Below are positions 1 to 4,697 of a stretch of 5,914 bases of DNA, piece by piece. A model generated the notes under the pieces. It was not told the DNA's origin and ran no database searches. It saw only the letters and a list, made by a program, of their open reading frames with translations. The translations under genes were made by a program, and so were the position numbers. Position 1 is the stretch's first letter, and each line of letters starts with the position of its first letter. The DNA lies in assembly GCA_947176045.1 (NCBI GenBank), contig CAMWPF010000104.1, positions 1-5,914 on the forward strand, written 5' to 3'. This DNA comes from an uncultured Treponema sp. GTDB taxonomy: Bacteria; Spirochaetota; Spirochaetia; Treponematales; Treponemataceae.

Positions 1-330
1 CGCAATCACGACGCCCGAGAACGCCGCCGCGTACACCACGAGCGAAAACGGCTCGTCCGCCTTCTTCTGGTTTCCCTCGCCGAGCGTCTTTGCAATCAGC
101 GCGCCGCCTCCCGTCCCGAACAGAAATCCCGCGCCGCCGAGCAGCATGAGGAGCGGCATGATGAAGTTGACCGCCGCGAACGCCGTCTTCCCCGTGAAGT
201 TCGAGACAAAAAATCCGTCCACAACGCCGTACACCGACGTAAACACAAGCATTACAACCGATGGAAACGTAAAGCGCAGAAGCCGCGCCATCGTAAAATG
301 ATCAGAAATGCGAATCGTATTTTTTGACAT
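1..330 (-). CDS. MATE-family multidrug/solute efflux transporter, N-terminal 110 residues (runs off the window)
   Basis: Translating the minus strand from the ATG at 330 gives an uninterrupted 110-residue frame to the window edge, beginning MSKNTIRISDHFTMARLLRF. Two hydrophobic segments (about residues 20-42 and 53-75) are followed by GGGALIAKTLGEGNQKKAD and a third hydrophobic stretch. A first helix with an internal V-D-G-F-F-V motif, then a glycine-rich GxxxALIAxxLGxG loop, is characteristic of the MATE family: inner-membrane antiporters that export drugs or metabolites using a sodium or proton gradient. The substrate cannot be read from this part. The start is fixed by AGGAG at 338-342, seven bases upstream, with a second GGAGG at 346-350. 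The gene lies downstream of a strong promoter and a long structured leader, so its expression is probably controlled by premature termination. Confidence 0.88.
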   Translation of the reverse strand, partial: MSKNTIRISDHFTMARLLRFTFPSVVMLVFTSVYGVVDGFFVSNFTGKTAFAAVNFIMPLLMLLGGAGFLFGTGGGALIAKTLGEGNQKKADEPFSLVVYAAAFSGVVIA

Positions 331-351
331 AGTTTTTCTCCTGTTCCTCCA

Positions 352-393
352 AAAAAGGCAATAAGAAAACTTCAGTTTTCTCATTGCCTTTTT
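352..393 (-). terminator. Rho-independent terminator/attenuator hairpin just before the MATE start
   Basis: Arms 352-370 and 375-393 pair over 19 positions around a four-base loop. On the minus strand the single irregular position (363/382) is a G-U wobble, whereas on the plus strand it is an A-C mismatch, which favours function in the minus-strand transcript. The minus-strand 3' arm ends in TTTTTT (356-351), followed at once by the GGAGG of the MATE translation start. A full terminator between promoter and coding region is the layout of a transcription attenuator. It could alternatively be a plain terminator of a short RNA. Confidence 0.75.
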
Positions 394-395
394 AA

Positions 396-578
396 GCCTG
401 TTCGTAATGAAATGAGAACAGGCAGTTAATAATAAAGTTCGCGCCGTGAACTTGTGAATAAAAACTCTGACGTGAGAATTTGCTGCAAGTAAATTCTCAT
501 TAGCAAATCGCAAGATTTGCGTTCTATATTTAGGCAGAGTTTTTATTATACCTCCCGGAATTCTGCCGAGGACACAGA
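396..578 (-). promoter_or_regulatory. Structured leader RNA (candidate riboswitch/attenuator or small RNA) upstream of the MATE gene
   Basis: In transcript order (minus strand) perfect stems are: an outer stem 547-535 with 469-457 (13 bp, AATAAAAACTCTG); inside it hairpins 520-514/509-503 (7 bp) and 498-491/481-474 (8 bp), making a three-way junction; then 453-448/440-435 (6 bp) and 423-416/403-396 (8 bp); then the terminator. Two competing pairings are visible. GGCAGA (567-562) can pair with TCTGCC (538-533) and so open the outer stem. TTCTCATT (418-411) can pair with AATGAGAA (385-378) in the 5' arm of the terminator, acting as an antiterminator. No protein frame is convincing here. I do not recognise it as a known riboswitch class. 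A palindrome-rich mobile repeat is the main alternative. Confidence 0.55.
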
Positions 579-584
579 GAAGGG

Positions 585-613
585 ATTTTAGCGGCGATTC
601 CGGCAAATGTCAA
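585..613 (-). promoter_or_regulatory. Strong sigma-70 type promoter
   Basis: On the minus strand TTGACA (613-608) is separated by exactly 17 bases from TAAAAT (590-585), a perfect -35 and a five-of-six -10. It lies just downstream of the hydrolase stop codon (656-658) and points into the structured leader and the MATE gene. Transcription would begin near 578. The MATE gene therefore has its own promoter about 250 bases upstream. Confidence 0.75.
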
Positions 614-655
614 GAATACAGAAAAAAGAAGTTCGGCGGACAAAGCTGCGCAGTC

Positions 656-1507
656 CTAAGGCAACGCGCCGCCGCACAGGAGCGCGTACTGTTCTGGGCG
701 GCGGTATGCGTTTCCCATCACTTCGTGCGCGCGGTATTCGCGCAGCCGGCCGAGGTCGATTTCGGCAAGGAAGACGCCCGCTTCTTCCGGCGCCTCGAGG
801 ACGCACATATCGCGCGAGCCGGGTTCGTCCCGGAGCCAGGCGACGCCGTCAAAGACCGTCGAGCGTCCGTTGCAGTCGGGGTGTCCTGCGGGATAGTTGC
901 AGGTGGCGACAGCGGTCATGTTCTCGTACGCGCGGGAGCGGAGCGCGGAAAGCCGGTTGATTTCCATCGGGCAGGCGTTCGGAGCGAGGATGACTTCCGC
1001 GCCCTTGAGCATCAGAATCCGCGCGCTTTCCGGGAACTCCCTGTCAAAGCAAATCATCGCGCCGACGTTCACCGTTCCGCAGGCGGTGTCGAGGGCAGCC
1101 ACGTGGAATCCGTCGCCGGGAAGCAGGTTCCGCTCGGCATCGAACGCGCAGGTGTGGACTTTCGAGTAGCGGAACTGCAGAGCGCCGTGCCGGTCAAAAA
1201 GCGAAAGCGAGTTGCGCGGAAGCCCGTCCGTTTTCTCAAGGAACGTGATGCCGATTGCCATGCCAAGCTCCGCCGCAAGCGACTTGAACGCGCCCGTAAA
1301 CCCGCTGTCAGCAGGAACCGCCTCCGCCGTCCACTCTTCCGCGGGCCGCCCGCTGATACGGTAGCCGTTGCTCCACATCTCCGGGAACAGCGCGATGTCC
1401 GCCCCGAGCGACTTCGCCGTGCGGCAGGCCTCAACGCCCGTGCGCAGGTTCTCTTCCAGCGAGCCGCCCGGCAGAATCTGAAGCAGCGCGATTTTCAGAA
1501 TGGTCAT
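656..1507 (-). CDS. Carbon-nitrogen hydrolase family protein (nitrilase superfamily amidase/amidohydrolase)
   Basis: The product is 283 residues, the usual size for this family of cytoplasmic enzymes that cleave amide or other non-peptide C-N bonds. The Glu-Lys-Cys triad is visible in its expected settings: E43 in ALFPEMW, K116 in RYSKVH and C153 in GAMICFDREFPE. The C-terminus has the REYRAHEVMGNAYRRPEQY pattern shared with N-carbamoyl amino acid hydrolase-like and amidase-type members. The exact substrate cannot be told. The start at 1507 is chosen over a longer frame reaching 1708 because GGAGG (1516-1520) sits eight bases upstream and the family normally begins at the MTILKIALLQ strand; the extra 67 residues look unrelated. 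It follows the regulator at 1730-2041 on the same strand, about 220 bases apart. No clear terminator follows. Confidence 0.93.
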   Translation of the reverse strand: MTILKIALLQILPGGSLEENLRTGVEACRTAKSLGADIALFPEMWSNGYRISGRPAEEWTAEAVPADSGFTGAFKSLAAELGMAIGITFLEKTDGLPRNSLSLFDRHGALQFRYSKVHTCAFDAERNLLPGDGFHVAALDTACGTVNVGAMICFDREFPESARILMLKGAEVILAPNACPMEINRLSALRSRAYENMTAVATCNYPAGHPDCNGRSTVFDGVAWLRDEPGSRDMCVLEAPEEAGVFLAEIDLGRLREYRAHEVMGNAYRRPEQYALLCGGALP

Positions 1508-1534
1508 TTTTTGTTCCTCCGAGTGTTCCGCATG
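1489..1534 (-). repeat. Copy B of a 46-47 bp repeated segment spanning a ribosome binding site and start codon
   Basis: On the minus strand the segment begins CATGCGGAACA and ends CTGAAAATCG. It covers the ribosome binding site and first codons of the hydrolase gene. It closely matches 5167-5213 (copy A) in the same orientation, with roughly forty of 47 positions alike, allowing small gaps. Similarity continues more weakly into the upstream sequence. Confidence 0.6.
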
Positions 1535-1733
1535 GTAAGCATTGCCACTGCGGACACAGAAAACAGATTCGAGCGATGTTGCCCGAGCCTGCGCTTTCGT
1601 CAAAAAGTTGCGCGGAACAGATTTCCAGAATCCGCACAATCTTGTCGGTGACCTCTGGCGGCGGAACGAGTTTTTGTATTCCAGCCAGTTGATGCAGTTC
1701 ATGCTCAATCGATTGCGTAGGCAGCCGTGTCAG
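1508..1733 (-). other. Gap between regulator and hydrolase with an open, possibly relic, frame
   Basis: This stretch holds no gene with a proper start. One minus-strand frame stays open from the regulator's stop (1733) through 1431 and has a protein-like composition, including HELHQLAGIQKL and PPPEVTDKIVRILE. It has no ATG and no ribosome binding site, and its 3' end enters the hydrolase gene out of frame. It may be a decayed gene, an extension once joined to the regulator, or chance. No promoter for the hydrolase was identified with confidence. Confidence 0.25.
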
Positions 1734-2041
1734 TCAGGCATTTCCGCTCCGCCCATGATGATGTCTTCCACGGACTTTTGGATTTTCTCCACGAGCGCGC
1801 GCTTTCTCTGGCGGCTTCCGGCGGTGCTGTCGGATTCGTCCTGAAACAGCTGGAACGGGCGGATGCTCAGGGCGCGGGCGATTTTTTCAATCATTTCAAT
1901 AGAAGGAAATTTCTTAGCGATTTCGATTTCGCCGATGTAGCTCGTTGAGGTTCCGCACAGCTCCGCGAGGCGCATCTGGGATATTTTCCGCTCCTTGCGG
2001 CAGCGTTTCAAGTTCGTGATGAAGACAGTCCTTAAATCCAT
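1730..2041 (-). CDS. Cro/CI (XRE)-family helix-turn-helix transcriptional regulator
   Basis: The product is a 103-residue DNA-binding protein. Residues about 7-66 form an HTH_XRE domain: a first helix ITNLKRCRKERK, a second helix SQMRLAELCG (21-30), a recognition helix around STSYIGEIEIAKK (32-44), then the typical SIEMIEKIARALSIRPFQLF. The tail (67-103) is basic and then acidic, with no known effector domain. The start at 2041 has no Shine-Dalgarno sequence (only an AT-rich run precedes it), so the mRNA may be almost leaderless. It is divergent from the exported zinc-finger gene, with an operator-like repeat in the shared region. Autoregulation and control of that neighbour are inferred, not shown. 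Confidence 0.9.
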   Translation of the reverse strand: MDLRTVFITNLKRCRKERKISQMRLAELCGTSTSYIGEIEIAKKFPSIEMIEKIARALSIRPFQLFQDESDSTAGSRQRKRALVEKIQKSVEDIIMGGAEMPD

Positions 2042-2048
2042 ATAAAAA

Positions 2049-2065
2049 ATATGCTATCGGCATAT
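2049..2065. promoter_or_regulatory. Inverted repeat, candidate operator for the XRE regulator
   Basis: ATATGC (2049-2054) and GCATAT (2060-2065) form a perfect 6-bp dyad around TATCG. It lies 8 bases upstream of the regulator start and just behind the -35 of the divergent plus-strand promoter. Short dyads like this beside the gene are typical Cro/CI-type binding sites. That this protein binds here is inferred. Confidence 0.45.
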
Positions 2066-2080
2066 AAAATCGATTGACAA
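2051..2080 (-). promoter_or_regulatory. Possible promoter of the XRE regulator gene
   Basis: On the minus strand TTGTCA (2080-2075) and TAGCAT (2056-2051) lie 18 bases apart, with five and four consensus matches. The dyad overlaps the -10. Transcription would begin only a few bases before the ATG, in keeping with the missing ribosome binding site. Confidence 0.3.
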
Positions 2081-2102
2081 TACGCTAAAAGCCTATTAAA
2101 AT
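2074..2102 (+). promoter_or_regulatory. Sigma-70 type promoter for the zinc-finger/YD-repeat gene pair
   Basis: TTGACA (2074-2079) and TAAAAT (2097-2102) are exactly 17 bases apart, the same hexamers and spacing as the promoter at 585-613. Transcription would start near 2109, about 95 bases before the chosen start of the next gene. The -35 overlaps the opposing TTGTCA on the other strand, so the two promoters are back to back. Confidence 0.7.
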
Positions 2103-2202
2103 ACAAAATATTCGTTCAATTTATTTGCTAGAAGCAAACAGTGATGCCAAAACTGATGACACAGGAGGCTGCGGAGCCGGTTGCGCCCGCCGAGGAATGA
2201 AA

Positions 2203-2733
2203 ATGAAGAGAATGACTGCTGCTCTTGCCGCCGTGTTCGGAATGTGCCTTGCCCTTTCTGCCGCGCCGTTGCGTGAACCATGCGTCTCCTGCGGCGGACA
2301 GGGAAACGCGGTGTGCGCCCGCTGCAACGGGGCGGGAACAGTTCCCATGAGAAGCCGAAGCGGAAAAATGCAGCGTGCCGTCTGTTCGGCTTGCAGCGGA
2401 CAGGGGCGGATTGTTTGCGCGGACTGCGCAGGCCGGGGCTGGAGGAACATTCCGCCGCCTGAACCACGGCGCCCGGAGCGAAGAAGCTGCGCCGCTTGCA
2501 ACGGGCGGGGAACGGTGGAGTGCGTCCAGTGCCGGAACAGCGGCTACGGCGTGGGAAAATTAGGCTGCACCGCCTGCATCGGGCGCGGCTGGATTACCGT
2601 CAACATCCTTTCCGGCGAGCGCAAGAGCTGTGAAGTTTGCGGCGGAAGCGGCATGAAAGCGTGCTACAAATGCGGCGGCTCTGGACGTGTAGACTGCCGC
2701 AGCTGCAACGGCATGGGATATTTCGAGGAGTGA
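2203..2733 (+). CDS. Exported cysteine-rich protein made of ten DnaJ-type CXXC(X)GXG zinc-finger motifs
   Basis: The product is 176 residues. Residues 1-21 form a signal peptide (MKRMTAALAAVFG then LALSAA), cleaved near A20-P22. The rest carries CXXC at 27, 38, 61, 72, 96, 107, 122, 143, 154 and 165, nearly all followed by GxG, with pairs spaced 11 residues apart. DnaJ (Hsp40) has only four such motifs binding two zinc ions; here there is no J domain and no substrate-binding domain. It may bind up to five zinc ions and act as an exported chaperone-like or thiol/redox protein, but the role is unknown. The start at 2203 is preferred because GAGGA (2192-2196) lies six bases upstream; ATG 2197 is also in frame and ATG 2125 would spoil the signal peptide. 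The next gene follows after 21 bases and is probably co-transcribed. Confidence 0.85.
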   Translation: MKRMTAALAAVFGMCLALSAAPLREPCVSCGGQGNAVCARCNGAGTVPMRSRSGKMQRAVCSACSGQGRIVCADCAGRGWRNIPPPEPRRPERRSCAACNGRGTVECVQCRNSGYGVGKLGCTACIGRGWITVNILSGERKSCEVCGGSGMKACYKCGGSGRVDCRSCNGMGYFEE

Positions 2734-2754
2734 GAGGAAAAAAGGAGGATTCTT

Positions 2755-3540
2755 ATGAAAAAATGGATTCTATTATTTTGTTTTCTTTCAGGTTTTGCAT
2801 TTGCACAAGATGCAAATATAGAAATTGGAGAACGAATTTATAAAACAGTAATCATCGATGGTGAAGAAGTTAAAAAATGGGTTGTTCTTGATAAATTTAC
2901 ACAATTCAATAATGATCAAAACCCTGTTTATGAAAAGAGCGATAATGATGAAATATGGTGGAAATATAATGATAAAGGGCATATAAAAAGGCAAGAACGT
3001 AAAGGAAGTATTACAAATTTTGAATGTGATGATAAAGGAAGAATTATTCATTCGAGATGGGAGGTTATTATTCCAGAAGCACAGGGAACAATTAGAATAG
3101 AAGTTTGGAATGAATATAATCCCAAGGAAAATATGTTATATGTTCATACCTTAACTCAAGAAACAACAAGTTATGGTGATACATATGAAAAGAATGGAAA
3201 TCAAACTCATATTGATGGAAAACCGATTCATTACAAGGATGACAGTTGTGAAATCGTATACAAATATGATGAAAATGGAAATATTTATCAGTTAAACAGA
3301 ACTGATTATGGTCCTTACGGTTCAGTTACTTACACAATGTCATATAAAACAAATACAAAAGGAAATGTTATTTATAAAAAAGATTCTTATGGAATGGAAA
3401 ATTGGTATGAGTACAATTCCAATGAGGTTTGTGTGTATGAAAAAGCAAAATCTTTTGATAATAGTATTTCTGAATACATATATGAATACACTTATTGGGA
3501 TAATGGCAAAATAAAAACTTGTTCAAAGTATAAGTTTTGA
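2755..3540 (+). CDS. Secreted YD/RHS-like repeat protein
   Basis: The product is 261 residues with signal peptide MKKWILLFCFLSGFAFA, cleaved before Q18. The mature part holds degenerate repeats of the form Y-x-D/N-x-x-G-x-I: YNDKGHI (71-77), CDDKGRI (91-97), YDENGNI (171-177), TKGNVIY (about 204-210) and YWDNGKI (247-253), separated by Tyr/Trp-rich beta-strand-like segments. This resembles the YD/RHS and MORN-like repeats of surface and secreted proteins; a beta-rich fold outside the cytoplasm is likely, its partner unknown. It lacks the RHS core and any toxin domain. AGGAGG lies just upstream of the ATG. The gene is strikingly AT-rich and uses AAA, GAA, AAT and TAT codons heavily, unlike the GC-rich gene before it, suggesting acquisition from a low-GC source. 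Confidence 0.82.
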   Translation: MKKWILLFCFLSGFAFAQDANIEIGERIYKTVIIDGEEVKKWVVLDKFTQFNNDQNPVYEKSDNDEIWWKYNDKGHIKRQERKGSITNFECDDKGRIIHSRWEVIIPEAQGTIRIEVWNEYNPKENMLYVHTLTQETTSYGDTYEKNGNQTHIDGKPIHYKDDSCEIVYKYDENGNIYQLNRTDYGPYGSVTYTMSYKTNTKGNVIYKKDSYGMENWYEYNSNEVCVYEKAKSFDNSISEYIYEYTYWDNGKIKTCSKYKF

Positions 3541-3554
3541 TTCCGTCTTGGTAG

Positions 3555-3722
3555 CTGATAGAGGACGGCGTTGTCCGGGAGGTCTTTGCCGGACGTGCGG
3601 GAAAGGATACGCTGCTGGAACGGTTCGGCTACGCTCGTTTTCTGCTGGAATCCAGCGGGAAGCCTGAAGGCGGAACCGCGGAAGAGGTGTCTCAAGCTTC
3701 GGCAATGATGGTACGGAGTTGA
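3555..3722 (+). pseudogene. Probable fragment (C-terminal piece) of an unrecognised gene
   Basis: Between a TAG at 3552 and a TGA ending at 3722 runs a 55-codon frame with strongly coding-like, GC-ending codons. It includes EDGVVREVFAGRAGKDT, ERFGYARFLLESSG and KPEGGTAEEVSQ. There is no start codon or ribosome binding site at its beginning, so it looks like the tail of a gene whose front is missing. It sits immediately after the AT-rich YD-like gene, which may have been inserted here. I do not recognise the family. It might instead be a chance open frame in GC-rich DNA. Confidence 0.35.
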
Positions 3723-3882
3723 TAAGCGCTCTCCGTCTGCCGCAGATGGCGCGCCTGACGTTTGCGAACGCTTGCCTGCGCAAGCGCATCCATCAGTATG
3801 TGCGCTTCCGTGCGCCGACGCGCGTCCTCGGAAATTTCGGGAATTGAGATTTCCTGCGGCGCAGCATTTTTAAGGAGGATAT
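3692..3882 (-). other. Gene-poor GC-rich stretch with an open minus-strand frame, possibly a second gene fragment
   Basis: No gene with a start is visible between 3723 and 3882. One minus-strand frame ending at 3692 reads ISIPEISEDARRRTEAHI, then LMDALAQASVRKRQARHL, then QLRTIIAEA. It looks like a plausible protein tail but has no start of its own; reaching an ATG would require reading backwards through the signal peptide of the gene at 3883. It overlaps the end of the plus-strand fragment by about 30 bases. Confidence 0.22.
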
Positions 3883-4224
3883 ATGAAAAGGCTGTTTGCA
3901 GTTTTGTTTGCAGTCTTGGTTTTGTGCGGCGCGGCGGCTGCACAGGCGAACATTCAAGTTGACGGCGTGGAATTCGTCGGCTTCGGGGCGGACGGGGAAG
4001 TCAAGCTCAAAAAATCCAAGCTGGATGTCTGTCAGGTCGTGCGCCTGAAAAACAATTCCGGCTCGGCAAAGCGCGTGGCGGTTTTTCTGAAAATCACCTC
4101 CTTTGCCCAGCCCAACCTTGTCGTTACAGAACTGCCTCCGGGAAAGGAAACGGACGTGAAGTTTTTGGAGCTTCCGCCGACTCCCGGCTTGCGGCCGGAG
4201 TATGTAACGGTTACATCTTATTAA
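3883..4224 (+). CDS. Small exported protein of unknown function
   Basis: The product is 113 residues with a clear signal peptide (MKRLFAVLFAVLVLCGAAAA, cleaved near QA-N23). The mature part of about 90 residues is rich in Val, Lys and Pro with alternating hydrophobic residues: VEFVGFGADGEVKLKK, then VVRLKNNSGSAKRVAVFLKI, then LPPGKETDVKFLELPP. A charged strand, an N-N-S-G turn and a proline-flanked strand suggest a small beta-sandwich like those of secreted or periplasmic adaptor domains; this is inferred from pattern only. AGGAGG (3872-3877) lies about six bases before the ATG. The single Cys in the signal region does not form a convincing lipobox. It is GC-rich like its surroundings and precedes the small Cys-rich gene by about 110 bases. 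Confidence 0.8.
   Translation: MKRLFAVLFAVLVLCGAAAAQANIQVDGVEFVGFGADGEVKLKKSKLDVCQVVRLKNNSGSAKRVAVFLKITSFAQPNLVVTELPPGKETDVKFLELPPTPGLRPEYVTVTSY
4202..4216. repeat. Perfect 15-bp palindrome at the end of the 3883-4224 gene
   Basis: ATGTAAC (4202-4208) and GTTACAT (4210-4216) are perfect inverted repeats around one G. They encode Y-V-T-V-T-S at the very end of the protein. The site could be an operator-like dyad or chance; no T-run follows, so it is not a terminator. Confidence 0.4.
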
Positions 4225-4305
4225 AACTTGAGGATGCAAAGCCGCGCGGTGCGCGGTGTCCTTGGAATAAAAGAGCAGTTCGCTTAACGGACTAAAGTAA
4301 AGAAA

Positions 4306-4323
4306 CGGAAGCAAGCGCTTCCG
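4306..4323 (+). promoter_or_regulatory. Small hairpin abutting the ribosome binding site of the next gene
   Basis: CGGAAGC (4306-4312) and GCTTCCG (4317-4323) form a perfect 7-bp stem with the loop AAGC, ending immediately before AAGGAG (4324-4329). It could affect translation or mRNA stability of the gene at 4336. A second stem, CCGCGC/GCGCGG (4242-4256), lies earlier in the same gap and has no T-run. Confidence 0.4.
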
Positions 4324-4335
4324 AAGGAGTTTAAG

Positions 4336-4587
4336 ATGAAGAAGGTATTGGTTGGAATGTTTGCGCTGGTTATGTGCGCGGGAATGGCGATGGCGGAAGT
4401 TACTTATTGTGTAACAGTAAAATGCTCTAGATGCAATAGAGGTAAGGGAAAAGTATATGAACTTATGGATATAAGCGGCTCTAGTCAATCTGATTGTGAA
4501 AAAAAAGCGAAAGATTATGTTTGCGAACATCTTCCTTCAAGTAAAAAAGCTATATCAGCAAAAGGCTACTGCCCAAAAATCGACTAA
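4336..4587 (+). CDS. Small exported cysteine-rich protein of unknown function
   Basis: The product is 83 residues: signal peptide MKKVLVGMFALVMCAGMAMA cleaved before E21, then a 63-residue mature domain. It has six cysteines (25, 30, 33, 54, 63, 79), enough for three disulphides or one metal site plus disulphide; the CSRC at 30-33 resembles a metal-binding knuckle. It is basic, with many Lys. AAGGAG lies six bases before the ATG. The signal-peptide part is GC-richer and the mature part clearly AT-richer, as if joined from two sources. The opening of the mature part (AEVTYCVTVKCS) resembles that of the protein at 4697-5014 (AETLSICYKVSIPVSCS), suggesting a diverged tandem pair. No known family is recognised. 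Confidence 0.78.
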   Translation: MKKVLVGMFALVMCAGMAMAEVTYCVTVKCSRCNRGKGKVYELMDISGSSQSDCEKKAKDYVCEHLPSSKKAISAKGYCPKID

Positions 4588-4612
4588 TTGCAAAATCGAA
4601 ACAACTTTTTGC

Positions 4613-4657
4613 ACTGCCGAAGAAAAGCCTTGCTCGCTTTTTTCCGGCAGTATTTTT
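4613..4657 (+). terminator. Rho-independent terminator after the Cys-rich gene
   Basis: Arms 4613-4628 and 4636-4651 form a 16-position stem with one G-U wobble and one mismatch, a 7-base loop (CTTGCTC) and then ATTTTT. It lies 26 bases after the stop codon at 4587. Confidence 0.8.
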
Positions 4658-4685
4658 CATTACTAAAATCACAAGGAGTAAATTT

Positions 4686-4697
4686 ATGAAAAAATAA
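4686..4697 (+). other. Three-codon mini-ORF left by a one-base loss in a poly-A run
   Basis: AAGGAG (4673-4678) is spaced seven bases before ATG 4686, which reads only Met-Lys-Lys before TAA (4695-4697). One more A in the six-A run would give Met-Lys-Lys-Ile-Met-Cys and continue into the protein below. The stop and the next ATG overlap as TAATG, an arrangement that can permit reinitiation. Confidence 0.65.

Noticed and set aside
396..547. CRISPR array
   Set aside because: The repeats are inverted pairs of different sequence, with no direct repeats at regular spacing and no cas genes nearby.
545..550. A TATAAT on the minus strand as a second promoter for the MATE gene
   Set aside because: No -35-like hexamer is found 16-18 bases upstream, and the sequence is part of the leader's outer-stem region.
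725..1651. A 308-codon plus-strand open frame
   Set aside because: It is antisense to the carbon-nitrogen hydrolase, whose catalytic motifs are clear. The frame is Arg/Ala-rich with no recognisable domain, typical of antisense frames in GC-rich coding DNA.
1508..1708. N-terminal extension of the hydrolase to ATG 1708
   Set aside because: The family starts at the MTILKIALLQ strand, and a strong ribosome binding site precedes ATG 1507; the 67 extra residues have no family character.
2125..2202. Start of the zinc-finger protein at ATG 2125
   Set aside because: There is no ribosome binding site before it, and it would place 26 hydrophilic residues before a clear signal peptide. ATG 2203 has GAGGA at good spacing.
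2239..2250. Lipobox at Cys15 of the zinc-finger protein
   Set aside because: The residue before Cys is Met, not Gly/Ala/Ser, and a better signal-peptidase I site follows at A20-P22. Spirochaete lipoboxes are relaxed, so this is not fully excluded.
3793..4530. A 245-codon minus-strand open frame
   Set aside because: It lies antisense to two plus-strand genes that have signal peptides and good ribosome binding sites, and its own translation shows no domain.
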